Translations under genes and position numbers: made by a program
DNA from: Archangium sp.
GTDB taxonomy: Bacteria > Myxococcota > Myxococcia > Myxococcales > Myxococcaceae
Reading direction: 5' to 3'
Length of the DNA: 6,352 nucleotides
Assembly: GCA_016793585.1 (NCBI GenBank)
Contig: JAEUJR010000087.1
Span: forward strand, 1-6,352
Shown here: piece by piece, positions 1 through 6,352 of the stretch
How positions within the stretch are numbered: the stretch's first letter is position 1
Layout of the letters: every line of letters begins with the position of its first letter
The notes under the pieces: generated by a model
What the model was told of the DNA's origin: nothing
Seen by the model: only the letters and a program-made list of their open reading frames with translations
Database searches by the model: none

Positions 1-9
1 GAGAGGGAC

Positions 10-723
10 ATGGCGCGCTCCATTCTGCCCTCGAGGTGGCGGAGCGCAGGCCGTGAGAAGGCGAGGGTGAAGCGCGCGGTGCGGCGGCAGGTGTCGACCG
101 TGATGGCGTCGCTGTCGAACGACCCCGAGGCGTGGGACGACGTCGACGGCGTGTACGAATCGAGCGACCGCGAGGTGCGCCTGGTCGTGAACCGCCGCCG
201 CAGCTCCGACAAGGTGAACCCGTTCATTCGCTGGGCGACCGAGACGACGAAGCACCTGCCGAAAGAGTCGCGCGTGCGACACCTGCGCGGGGTGCTGCCG
301 AGGGGCCTCATCGGAGACCACGCGCTCGTTCACCTCACCCGCCTCGAGCCGTTCGATCTGCGGCCGAGGAGGGTGTGGAAGCGCCAGTCTCGGCTGCTCG
401 ACCGTGGGCACCTGGCGAACGTGCTGCGACGCGTGCTCGAAGAGAAGGGCGGCCACGCCCTGGTGAACGAGGTGCTCGCGCGCCACGCCATCGTCGACGA
501 TCGCGATCGCCCGCTCGCGCGCGGTGAAGTGCGGCTGCTGCGTGGTGTGCACGACGTCGTGGCGTTCCTCGATGCGCTCGAGAGCTGGTCGCAGCGGCCG
601 CTCCGCTACGTGCTCGACGCGCTCTGCCGCGCGCTGTGGGACGCGCACTTCGAGCTCGAACGCGCGCTCGAGCTGATGCCGTCTCCCGTCATCGTGCCGT
701 CGTACGACTGGCGCTTCGTCTGA
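10..723 (+). CDS. Hypothetical Arg-rich soluble protein, about 237 aa
   Basis: I do not recognise this protein and assign no function. The predicted product has a very basic N-terminus (eight Arg in the first 27 residues), an acidic stretch around residues 38-52 (DPEAWDDVDGVYESSD), and a largely helical-looking C-terminal half (about residues 135-220) rich in Leu, Ala, Arg and His. There is no signal peptide, membrane segment or Cys cluster, so a cytoplasmic location is likely. Codon use (G/C-ending) matches the neighbours and supports a real gene. The start is uncertain: ATG at 10 is preceded by GAGAGG at 1-6 with only 3 bases of spacing, and the frame is open to the left window edge, so the protein could begin further upstream. 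It ends at TGA 721-723, 139 bases before the next gene on the same strand, so operon membership is unclear. Confidence 0.7.
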   Translation: MARSILPSRWRSAGREKARVKRAVRRQVSTVMASLSNDPEAWDDVDGVYESSDREVRLVVNRRRSSDKVNPFIRWATETTKHLPKESRVRHLRGVLPRGLIGDHALVHLTRLEPFDLRPRRVWKRQSRLLDRGHLANVLRRVLEEKGGHALVNEVLARHAIVDDRDRPLARGEVRLLRGVHDVVAFLDALESWSQRPLRYVLDALCRALWDAHFELERALELMPSPVIVPSYDWRFV

Positions 724-746
724 AGCTGTCTCGAGTGTTGACAGTT
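724..746 (+). terminator. Weak hairpin just after the first gene
   Basis: Directly after the stop codon, 724-730 can pair with 740-746 (seven pairs, one of them G-U) around a 9-base loop, followed by a run of only three T (745-747). The position suits an intrinsic terminator, but the stem is short and AT-containing and the T tract is minimal. It may equally be chance. It also overlaps the TTGACA box at 738-743. Confidence 0.2.
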
Positions 747-768
747 TCGCGAGCGTTCTCGGCGCACT
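738..768 (+). promoter_or_regulatory. Possible promoter: perfect TTGACA box, poor -10
   Basis: A perfect sigma-70 -35 hexamer, TTGACA, lies at 738-743 in the gap ahead of the metallopeptidase gene. At the expected 16-18 base spacing the sequence is GC-rich (around 760-767) with no convincing TATAAT; the nearest AT-rich candidate is about 763-768. If used, it would give a leader of roughly 90 bases before the start at 863. Some high-GC promoters have weak -10 boxes or need an activator, so this is only a candidate. Confidence 0.25.
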
Positions 769-840
769 TTTCGACAACTGGCTGATGTTGTTCGCGATGC
801 ACGGGCTTCACAGGCCTTCGCATCCTCCTCGCACAACGCA

Positions 841-856
841 GTTTCGAAACGAGGAG
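841..856 (+). promoter_or_regulatory. 10-bp palindrome next to a strong Shine-Dalgarno site
   Basis: GTTTCGAAAC at 841-850 is a perfect 10-bp palindrome immediately followed by GAGGAG at 851-856, the ribosome binding site of the metallopeptidase gene, 6 bases before ATG 863. This spacing is ideal and is the main reason to prefer the 863 start over the upstream in-frame ATG at 785, which has no ribosome binding site. The palindrome could be an operator for a dimeric regulator, which is inference; it may also be chance. Confidence 0.55.
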
Positions 857-862
857 CTCGAG

Positions 863-2023
863 ATGATCAAGTCAGTCGCAGTCTCGACGCCGCAGCAGGT
901 TCGCCAGACGACGGCGACCGGGCGTGTCGAAGAGGTGCAGCGGCCGCAGATCGACCTGCTGCAGGTGCGCGATGGGTTCGACCCGAACCTTGCAGCCACG
1001 AGACCAGCCAACGACGTGCCGATGACGCGCGTGCTGCGCCGTGGCTCACGAGGAGAAGACGTCGAGCGGTTGCAGCGCACGCTGCGTGACGCGGGCTTCG
1101 ACGTCGGTGAGGTCGATGGAAAGTTCGGGCCGCGCACCGAGGCGGCGCTGAAGGCGTATCAGCAGGCGAAGGGCCTTCGCGCCGATGGTCGCGCGGGCGA
1201 AGACACGTTCGGAGCGATGGGCCTCGAGTACATCGGCCGTCGGCGTCGTCCGCAACAGCAACCGGCTGGTGGTGCACAGACGCCCGGGGGTGGTGCAGAA
1301 ACGCCCGCTGCTGGTGGGCAGGCTCCCGCAGCCGGTGGAGAGGCTCCGTCCGACCCCGCCGCGGGTGGTGCCGCGCCGGCCGAAGGTGCCTCGGGCCCCT
1401 CGGCCGTTGGCGGCTCGGACGATCTCGAAGCGCGTCGTGCCGCTGCGCGCCGCCTCGTTCGCGCTGGTGGTTCCGCCACGCAGGAAGACGTCGACGCCGT
1501 GGTGGGTGAGCTCGAGAAGATGCCGCTCGCTCAGCTCGAGCAGATGGAGCGCAACGGCACCCGCGTGGTCGCCGCCCGCGGCTCGGTCACCGACGCACGC
1601 ACCGACCTTCGCGGCGTGCAGCCGCGCGGCTGGCCTCCGGGCAAGACGTGGGACCAGGTGCCTGGCGCGTTCATGCCCGACACCAACGAAGTCGTCGTCG
1701 CCACGCAGGCCGGGCCGAACGGCTCACGACAGGTGCCTCCCACCGGCAGCAACCACGGCTCGGCGAACCTGGTGCTGCACGAGGCCGGTCACTCGCTCGA
1801 CTTCCGCGGCGGCAAGCCCAGCGACAGCGCCGAGTTCCAGCGCGCGTACGAGGCCGACCGCGACGCGATGCCGCCCTACCTGCAGCAGCAGGGCAACGCG
1901 GGTCGTGAAGAGGCCTACGCCGAGACGTTCGCCCTCTACCTGCAAGACCCGGCCGAGTGCCGGCGCCGTTACCCGAACCTGGCGCGCTACTGGGACACCA
2001 CGCTGAACGGAGGTCAGTCATGA
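863..2023 (+). CDS. Peptidoglycan-binding, lethal-factor-like zinc metallopeptidase
   Basis: The 386-residue product has four parts. Residues 1-56 are a polar, probably disordered N-terminus without a Sec signal peptide or lipobox. Residues 57-121 are a PG_binding_1 domain (GxxGxDVxxLQ, VDGKFGPRTEAALKAYQ, DGRAGEDTF). Residues 134-184 are a Pro/Gly/Ala linker with heptad repeats. Residues about 200-386 resemble the anthrax lethal factor C-terminal (ATLF, M34-type) domain: GWPPGKTWDQVPG at 256-268, the zinc motif HEAGH at 306-310, and EAYAETF at 350-356, matching EFFAEAF of lethal factor, so E350 is the likely third zinc ligand (E354 the alternative). H306, E307 and H310 are intact, so it should be active. 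Such a protein would bind cell wall and cleave a protein target; substrate and export route are unknown. The start at 863 has GAGGAG 6 bases upstream. The stop overlaps the next gene. Confidence 0.9.
   Translation: MIKSVAVSTPQQVRQTTATGRVEEVQRPQIDLLQVRDGFDPNLAATRPANDVPMTRVLRRGSRGEDVERLQRTLRDAGFDVGEVDGKFGPRTEAALKAYQQAKGLRADGRAGEDTFGAMGLEYIGRRRRPQQQPAGGAQTPGGGAETPAAGGQAPAAGGEAPSDPAAGGAAPAEGASGPSAVGGSDDLEARRAAARRLVRAGGSATQEDVDAVVGELEKMPLAQLEQMERNGTRVVAARGSVTDARTDLRGVQPRGWPPGKTWDQVPGAFMPDTNEVVVATQAGPNGSRQVPPTGSNHGSANLVLHEAGHSLDFRGGKPSDSAEFQRAYEADRDAMPPYLQQQGNAGREEAYAETFALYLQDPAECRRRYPNLARYWDTTLNGGQS
1262..1345 (+). repeat. Four 21-base in-frame repeats in the linker
   Basis: Four consecutive 21-base units (1262-1282, 1283-1303, 1304-1324, 1325-1345) encode heptads beginning with Pro at residues 134, 141, 148 and 155: PAGGAQT, PGGGAET, PAAGGQA, PAAGGEA. 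The pattern decays after P162. They form part of the flexible linker between the peptidoglycan-binding and protease domains. Units 1 and 2 resemble each other, as do 3 and 4, which suggests duplication followed by drift. Confidence 0.75.
2009..2023 (+). promoter_or_regulatory. Shine-Dalgarno and ATGA stop-start overlap
   Basis: GGAGG at 2009-2013 lies inside the last codons of the metallopeptidase gene, 6 bases before ATG 2020. The stop TGA (2021-2023) overlaps that ATG as ATGA. A strong ribosome binding site plus overlap is the classical arrangement for translational coupling, and it fixes the start of the small gene at 2020 rather than at the upstream in-frame ATG 1957, which lies within the protease gene. 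Confidence 0.85.
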
Positions 2024-2211
2024 ACGAGACGATCGGAGTCGCCACGCTGCTCGAAGATGGAACCCTGGTGCTCGACCTTCGCGCCGAAGGCGCTGGCCTC
2101 GGAGACGCGCGCTTCACGTACCCGCCGAGCGACCCGCAGTACGCGCAGATCAAGGCGCACGTCGGTGAGGTGAAGGTCGGCCAGCCCGTGATGGTGCGGC
2201 CGTTCGCCTGA
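2020..2211 (+). CDS. Small acidic protein coupled to the metallopeptidase
   Basis: This 63-residue protein is not one I can assign to a named family. The first half (GVATLLEDGTLVLDLRAEG, residues 6-24) has the alternating pattern of a beta-hairpin. It is followed by GDARFTYPPSDPQY and a short helix-like AQIKAHVGEV, ending in VGQPVMVRPFA. It is mildly acidic (eight Asp/Glu against five Lys/Arg), has no signal peptide, membrane segment or Cys, and is probably cytoplasmic. Its start is set by GGAGG 6 bases upstream and an ATGA overlap with the protease gene, so the two proteins are likely made together. Coupling to a potentially harmful protease suggests an inhibitor, immunity protein or chaperone; this is inference from context, as no motif shows it. 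Its stop lies 4 bases from the stop of the converging kinase gene. Confidence 0.82.
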   Translation: MNETIGVATLLEDGTLVLDLRAEGAGLGDARFTYPPSDPQYAQIKAHVGEVKVGQPVMVRPFA

Positions 2212-2215
2212 AGGC

Positions 2216-3262
2216 TCAGGTCAGCTCGGGGAGCGTGATGAGGAAGCGCGCTCCCCGGCCTGGCTCGCTCTCGACACGAATCGAGCCGCCGTGCTCGGTG
2301 ACGATGCGCTTGCAGATGCTGAGGCCCAGGCCCGTGCCCTGACCCGAAGGCTTGGTGGTGATGAACGACGTGAAGAGCTGATCGCGCACGTGGTTCGCCA
2401 TGCCGGGCCCGTCGTCGGCCACCGAGAGCAGCACCGAGCGATCGTCGTTGCGCGCGACCGACACGGTGACGTGGTGTGCCTCGGGGGGGCCCGACGGCAG
2501 CGCCTGCTCGGCGTTCACGAGCAGGTTGAGCACGAGCTGGCCGAGCCGGCCTTCATGGCCTTTCACCCAGGTCTCGGGCCGCAGCTGCTGAACGAGAGTC
2601 GCCTTGCGGCGCAGGCCCCCGCCGGTGATGCGCAGGGCGGCGGCGACGACGGTGTCGAGCTGCACGGGGCCGAGCGGCGCGTTGTCGGCGCGTGAGAAGG
2701 TCCGCAGGTCCATCGCGATGCTGCGCAGGCGCTCACTGCAGCTGACCGCGTCGGCGAGCGGCTCGAGCAGGTCTGGTGGCAGCTCGGCCTTGCGATGTTC
2801 GAGCTCCTGCACGTTGCTGATGAGCGCGGCGAGCGGGTTGTTCAGCTCGTGCGCGACGCCTCCGATGAGGACTCCCAGCGTCGCCAACCGGTGCGAGGCG
2901 CGCTGCCGTTCGGTCACGTCACGAATGGCGGCGATGACGAAGCCCTCGGCCGTGAGGTTGAGGGAGATCTCGGCGGGGAAGTCGGTGCCGTCGGCCTTTC
3001 GCCCACTGAGCGTGAGGCCCGCGCCCATGGGCCGTCGCCGCGGGTTCGCGAAGTAGCGCTCGACGTGGGTCGCGTGGTTCGTGCGCGCGTGAGCCGGGAG
3101 CAGCGCGTCGAGCGGCTGCCCCACGAGCGACGACGGCGTGAGGCCGAACACCTGCTCGGTCATGGCGTTTGCGAAGACGATGCGGCCGTCTCGCGAGACG
3201 ACGATCATCGCGTCGGGTGCCCCGTCGAGCAGCTGCCAGACCCCACCACTCATGCACCTCAT
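2216..3262 (-). CDS. Soluble PAS-domain sensor histidine kinase
   Basis: The 348-residue product is a cytoplasmic two-component sensor of the NtrB-like type. Residues about 8-120 form a PAS domain (LLDGAPDAMIVVSRDGRIVFANAM region, then RKADGTDFPAEISLN, closing with IRDVTERQ). The HisKA H-box GGVAHELNNPLAAL places the phosphorylated His at 138. The HATPase_c domain has the N-box NLLVNAEQA (246-254), G1 DDGPG (283-287), an F-box with F297 and F300, and G2 GTGLGLS (309-315). All catalytic boxes are intact. There are no membrane segments and no receiver domain, so the signal is intracellular and the partner regulator is elsewhere. Start choice: ATG 3262 has GGGGAG 10 bases upstream; ATG 3253 (345 aa) has GAGGTG almost touching it and is a real alternative. 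Longer readings into the helicase gene lack PAS homology. The 70-base gap from the upstream helicase gene permits co-transcription, and I see no clear promoter in it. Confidence 0.92.
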   Translation of the reverse strand: MRCMSGGVWQLLDGAPDAMIVVSRDGRIVFANAMTEQVFGLTPSSLVGQPLDALLPAHARTNHATHVERYFANPRRRPMGAGLTLSGRKADGTDFPAEISLNLTAEGFVIAAIRDVTERQRASHRLATLGVLIGGVAHELNNPLAALISNVQELEHRKAELPPDLLEPLADAVSCSERLRSIAMDLRTFSRADNAPLGPVQLDTVVAAALRITGGGLRRKATLVQQLRPETWVKGHEGRLGQLVLNLLVNAEQALPSGPPEAHHVTVSVARNDDRSVLLSVADDGPGMANHVRDQLFTSFITTKPSGQGTGLGLSICKRIVTEHGGSIRVESEPGRGARFLITLPELT

Positions 3263-3332
3263 TTTCGCCCAGCTCCCCGAGTCAGCCAACACAGTGACCG
3301 TTCGAGAATTGGAAAGAGTGAAGTGCCTGTGT

Positions 3333-6300
3333 TCAGCCCGCTGCGACCTTGGCTTCGGCGAAGAACGATGGCGGCATGGGCCGGTCGAGCTCCCAGATGA
3401 TCTGGAGCGGCTTCTCACGCTCGTGTGAGACGTAACGAACGGGCCCGAGGAACAGGTACGGCGCCGTCGCTCCATTGGGCGTGTACTTCGAGCGGCGAAC
3501 GAACAGCAGCGTGCGCCACGAGAGGTCCAGGCCCGCGCCTCGATAGCGGCGCCCCGGCTCGGACTCGGCCTTCGTCGCGCTGGGCGACTCCCAGTGAAAG
3601 CGCGTCGGCGAGATGGGGTAGTCGTTGTACAGCGTCGTCGGTGTGAAGTGGTCGGGGTCCTTGTCGAGGGTCACGTAGAGCACGTCGGCGCGGGCGGCCT
3701 TCGACGCGAAGACCCCGCCCTGCGTTCTGATCAGCTTGCCCTTGCGCAGCTCGAGCAGGCCCGCGCTGATCTCGTCGCGCGAATAGGTCGCGTGAACGCG
3801 GAACGGTGAGCGCGGAAGCTCGAACGTCGGCCGGCGAATGCGGTCGAGCATGAGCCCGAGCAGGTCGCGCAGCTCCTCGAGCAGGTCGCCTTCGCGCCAG
3901 AGTTGCTCGAAGTGCCGCGGCAGCTCCGAGACCGGCGAGTTCACGAAGCCCAGCACCGCGAACAGCATGAAGAGGTGCGAGTCCTCTCGCAGCTCCGGTG
4001 GCTTCGGAGCGTCGAGCAGCTGCAGCCAGCGTGCGAGCCGAACCTCGTCGTCGACGTGCAGCATTCGCCCCAGCGCACGCACCGGTTCGAAGTCGAGCTG
4101 GTCACCCGGTCGCAGCCGCAGCTCACGCTTGAGGTTGGTGAGCGCGCGGCTCGCGTCTTCCCGATACAGCTCCTCTGGCGTCAGGCCGGTCTGCTCGAGG
4201 AACACCGGCAGCCGCACGTCGCCGAGGCCCTTCAGGTCCGCGAGCAGCTCTGCGCGGCGCGAACCGAGGTGCGCGCGCACGTTGTCGAGCACCGCCTTCT
4301 GCGCCCGCCGATCGAGCCGAATCTCACAGCCCGCCGGAAGGTGCGGGAAGCCTGCCTCGATGGCGCGCTCCACCTCGCGTCTCGTCGACAGGCCGGTGAG
4401 CGCGCGGAACCGCTCGTCGAAGCGGAACTCGCGGCGCGCGGTGCCCACGAAGTCGAGCACGGTCAGACACGCCTTGTTCGTCTCGTGCCGAAGCCCGCGC
4501 CCCAGCTGCTGAAGGAACACGGTCGCGCTCTCGGTCGGCCGCAGGAAGAGCACGGTGTTCACCGACGGCACGTCGAGGCCTTCGTTGAACAGGTCTCGCG
4601 AGAAGAGCACCTTCACTTCGCCGTTCGCGAGCCGCCGCAGCGCCTCTGCTCGTTCTCTCGCCGGCGTCTCGCCCGAGACCGCGAGCGAGGGGACGCCGCG
4701 TTTGCTGAAGAAGGCGGCCATGAACTCCGCGTGTCTGACGCTGACGCAGAAGCCGAGGGCCCGCAGCGCGCTGACGTCGGGCGTCTGCCGTTCCACCTCC
4801 TTCAGCACCGCGAGCGCCCGCACGTCGTCGGCGGTGTACAGCTTCTCGAGCGCGCTCACGTCGTAGCGGCCCGCGCGGAAGTCGACCGTCGACAGGTCGG
4901 TGTCGTCGTGAATGCCGAAGTACTGGAACGGCACCACGAGGCCCTGGTCGATGGCGTCCCACAGGCGCAGCTCGAAGGCGAGGCGGTGGTCGAAGAACGC
5001 CAGCACGTTCTTGCCGTCGGCGCGTTCGGGGGTGGCGGTGAGGCCGAGCAGCGTGCGTGGCTTCAGGTGCTCGAGCAGCGCCCGGTAGGTGTCTGCTTCG
5101 GCGTGGTGAAACTCGTCGACGATGACGACGTCGTACGCGTCGGGCTTCAGCGTCTGCAGCCGCCGCTCGTGGAGCGATTGAATCGACGCGAAGACGTGGC
5201 TGCCCAGCTGAGGGCGCTCGTCGGCCACCAGCAGCTCGCCGAAGTGGCCGTCGCGCATCGCGGCGCGGAAGGTCGCGAGGCTCTGCTTGAGCAGCTCCTG
5301 GCGGTGCGCGACGAAGAGCAGCGAGGGGCGATGGCCCGGCGAACACAGCCGCGCGTAGTCGAGCGCCGCCATCACCGTCTTGCCGCTGCCCGTGGCCGCG
5401 ACGATGAGGTTCTTGTGGTGCCCGCGGGAGCGCTCCGTCGCCAGCGCGTCGAGGGCCTGCTGCTGGTGACGGTAGGGGCGCAGCTGCACGGCGCGGGCGA
5501 GGGCGTCACGCGCCTCGTCGCGGTGCTGGGTGCTCGCGAAGAATCGCTCGCGGTCGTACGGCTCGAACTCGCCGTCGGCCCAGTACTGGTCGAAGGTGGT
5601 GATGAACTTCGACAGAATCGCGCCGTTGTCGACGCTCGAGAGGCGCACGTTCCACTCGATGCCGTCGAGCATCGCGGCCGACGAGAGGTTCGACGAGCCG
5701 ACGAGGCCGGTCGAGAAGCCCGAGTCACGGTGAAAGAGCCAGGCCTTTGCGTGCAGGCGCGTTCGCCGAGTGTCGTACGAGATGCGCACGTCGGCCTTCA
5801 GCTCGCCGATGAGGAACTCCAGCGCGTTGGCCTCGGTCGCGCCCATGTACGTCGTCGTCAGCACGCGCAAACCGCCCGGCCGCCGGCTCACGAAGGCGCG
5901 CAGCTCGTCTTTGAGCAGCCGCACCCCAGTCCACTTCACGAACGACACGAGCAGGTCGACGCGGTCGGCCGACGCCAGCTCTCGACGAACCTCGTTGCCC
6001 ACGCGAAGGTCGCGCGGCCCGTTCACCAGCAGGTCGCTGTGTCGCAACGGAAGGCTCGGGCGCACGACCTCACCCGAGCCAAGCCGCTGCTCGGCGCGCT
6101 TCGAGATGGCGAGCAGCAGCGCTGCCGGGCGTCGGAGCCAGTCGTCACGCGAGAGGCCGGCGTGCGTGGAGGCCTCGGAGAGGAGCGCGAGCAGCCGGTT
6201 GGCGAGCTCGAGCTGCGCGTCGAGCCGCCCCTCGGCCGGGAGCGCCCGCAGCGCCTTCACTGTGGCGTCGTGGAGCAGCCGCGCCAGCACGTGCGGAGCC

Positions 6301-6352
6301 GAGTCTTCGCTGAGCGGCTCGCGGGTGGCGTCAGCGTCGGGGAGCTGCTGGA
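3333..6352 (-). CDS. PLD nuclease-SF2 helicase-DUF3427 protein (5' end missing)
   Basis: The start lies beyond the right edge: the frame is open to 6352 and GTG 6290 has no ribosome binding site, while the 20 codons above it still look like this family's N-terminus. Numbering from GTG 6290 (985 residues): a PLD-like nuclease domain at about 90-240 has HAK (H180, K182) and GSSNLSS (198-204). An SF2 helicase follows, with RPYRHQQQAL (271-280), Walker A ATGSGKT (299-305), Ia FVAHR (326-330), DEFH box (392-395), LTATPER (417-423) and motif VI QQLGRGLR (594-601). DUF3427 fills about 690-985, including SPTRFHWES (894-902), GRRYRG and APYLFLGP. All ATPase motifs are intact. It should use ATP to move on nucleic acid and may cut it. 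PLD nuclease-helicase pairs occur in ATP-dependent restriction systems such as NgoAVII and CglI, so a defence or DNA-repair role is plausible but unproven. Confidence 0.92.
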   Translation of the reverse strand, partial: QQLPDADATREPLSEDSAPHVLARLLHDATVKALRALPAEGRLDAQLELANRLLALLSEASTHAGLSRDDWLRRPAALLLAISKRAEQRLGSGEVVRPSLPLRHSDLLVNGPRDLRVGNEVRRELASADRVDLLVSFVKWTGVRLLKDELRAFVSRRPGGLRVLTTTYMGATEANALEFLIGELKADVRISYDTRRTRLHAKAWLFHRDSGFSTGLVGSSNLSSAAMLDGIEWNVRLSSVDNGAILSKFITTFDQYWADGEFEPYDRERFFASTQHRDEARDALARAVQLRPYRHQQQALDALATERSRGHHKNLIVAATGSGKTVMAALDYARLCSPGHRPSLLFVAHRQELLKQSLATFRAAMRDGHFGELLVADERPQLGSHVFASIQSLHERRLQTLKPDAYDVVIVDEFHHAEADTYRALLEHLKPRTLLGLTATPERADGKNVLAFFDHRLAFELRLWDAIDQGLVVPFQYFGIHDDTDLSTVDFRAGRYDVSALEKLYTADDVRALAVLKEVERQTPDVSALRALGFCVSVRHAEFMAAFFSKRGVPSLAVSGETPARERAEALRRLANGEVKVLFSRDLFNEGLDVPSVNTVLFLRPTESATVFLQQLGRGLRHETNKACLTVLDFVGTARREFRFDERFRALTGLSTRREVERAIEAGFPHLPAGCEIRLDRRAQKAVLDNVRAHLGSRRAELLADLKGLGDVRLPVFLEQTGLTPEELYREDASRALTNLKRELRLRPGDQLDFEPVRALGRMLHVDDEVRLARWLQLLDAPKPPELREDSHLFMLFAVLGFVNSPVSELPRHFEQLWREGDLLEELRDLLGLMLDRIRRPTFELPRSPFRVHATYSRDEISAGLLELRKGKLIRTQGGVFASKAARADVLYVTLDKDPDHFTPTTLYNDYPISPTRFHWESPSATKAESEPGRRYRGAGLDLSWRTLLFVRRSKYTPNGATAPYLFLGPVRYVSHEREKPLQIIWELDRPMPPSFFAEAKVAAG

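Noticed and set aside
774..791. ACAAC ... GTTGT hairpin in the leader ahead of the protease gene
   Set aside because: A five-pair AT-containing stem with an 8-base loop is too weak to call a riboswitch or attenuator.
785..862. 26-residue N-terminal extension of the metallopeptidase from ATG 785
   Set aside because: There is no ribosome binding site before 785, the extension is His/Pro-rich without domain character, and ATG 863 has GAGGAG at ideal spacing.
1185..2006. 273-codon open frame on the plus strand within the protease gene
   Set aside because: Arg/Ser/Thr-rich composition and full overlap with a gene of clear homology mark it as a GC-rich shadow frame.
1..2023. Repeated CTCGAG hexamers across the left part
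   Set aside because: Most fall in coding sequence as Leu-Glu or similar codon pairs and follow from the favoured codons CTC and GAG, so no separate signal is needed.
3288..3333. AACACAG ... CTGTGTT inverted repeat between the helicase and kinase genes
   Set aside because: The arms are only 7 bases with a 32-base loop and no T-run, so neither a terminator nor a convincing operator.
3263..3475. Extension of the kinase frame upstream to 3475
   Set aside because: It runs into the helicase coding region, reads as low-complexity Arg/Ser-rich sequence typical of a shadow frame, and adds nothing to the PAS domain.
4324..5346. 340-codon open frame on the minus strand within the helicase gene
   Set aside because: It is an Arg/Ala/Pro-rich off-frame reading of the helicase motifs, with no domain of its own.

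Overview
The window is strongly GC-rich, with third codon positions dominated by G and C, and its densely packed genes fill almost all of it. The style of the proteins (a lethal-factor-like protease with a peptidoglycan-binding module, a soluble PAS histidine kinase, an Arg-rich hypothetical protein) best fits a myxobacterium (Myxococcota). This is inferred from sequence character only; no rRNA or other marker gene is present.

Left part, plus strand (10-2211). An unrecognised Arg-rich protein of about 237 residues comes first. A 139-base gap follows, holding a weak hairpin, an isolated TTGACA box and a 10-bp palindrome next to a strong ribosome binding site. Next is a 386-residue protein with a peptidoglycan-binding domain, a Pro/Gly/Ala repeat linker and a zinc metallopeptidase domain like the C-terminal domain of anthrax lethal factor. 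Its stop codon overlaps the start of a 63-residue acidic protein (ATGA overlap), so the two are very probably translationally coupled.

Right part, minus strand (2216-6352). A very large gene enters from the right edge and ends at 3333. It encodes a PLD-type nuclease domain, a superfamily 2 helicase and a C-terminal DUF3427 region, an architecture reminiscent of ATP-dependent restriction or DNA-processing enzymes. Its true start lies outside the window. Seventy bases downstream is a soluble PAS-HisKA-HATPase histidine kinase with no response regulator in view. The kinase gene and the 63-residue gene converge with only 4 bases between their stop codons.

Two units therefore meet tail to tail: a probable protease plus small partner cassette, and a nuclease-helicase followed by an orphan kinase. 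The most interesting points are the protease/small-protein pair and the nuclease-helicase. I see no RNA genes, CRISPR arrays, insertion sequences or attachment sites, and no gene-free stretch over 300 bases.
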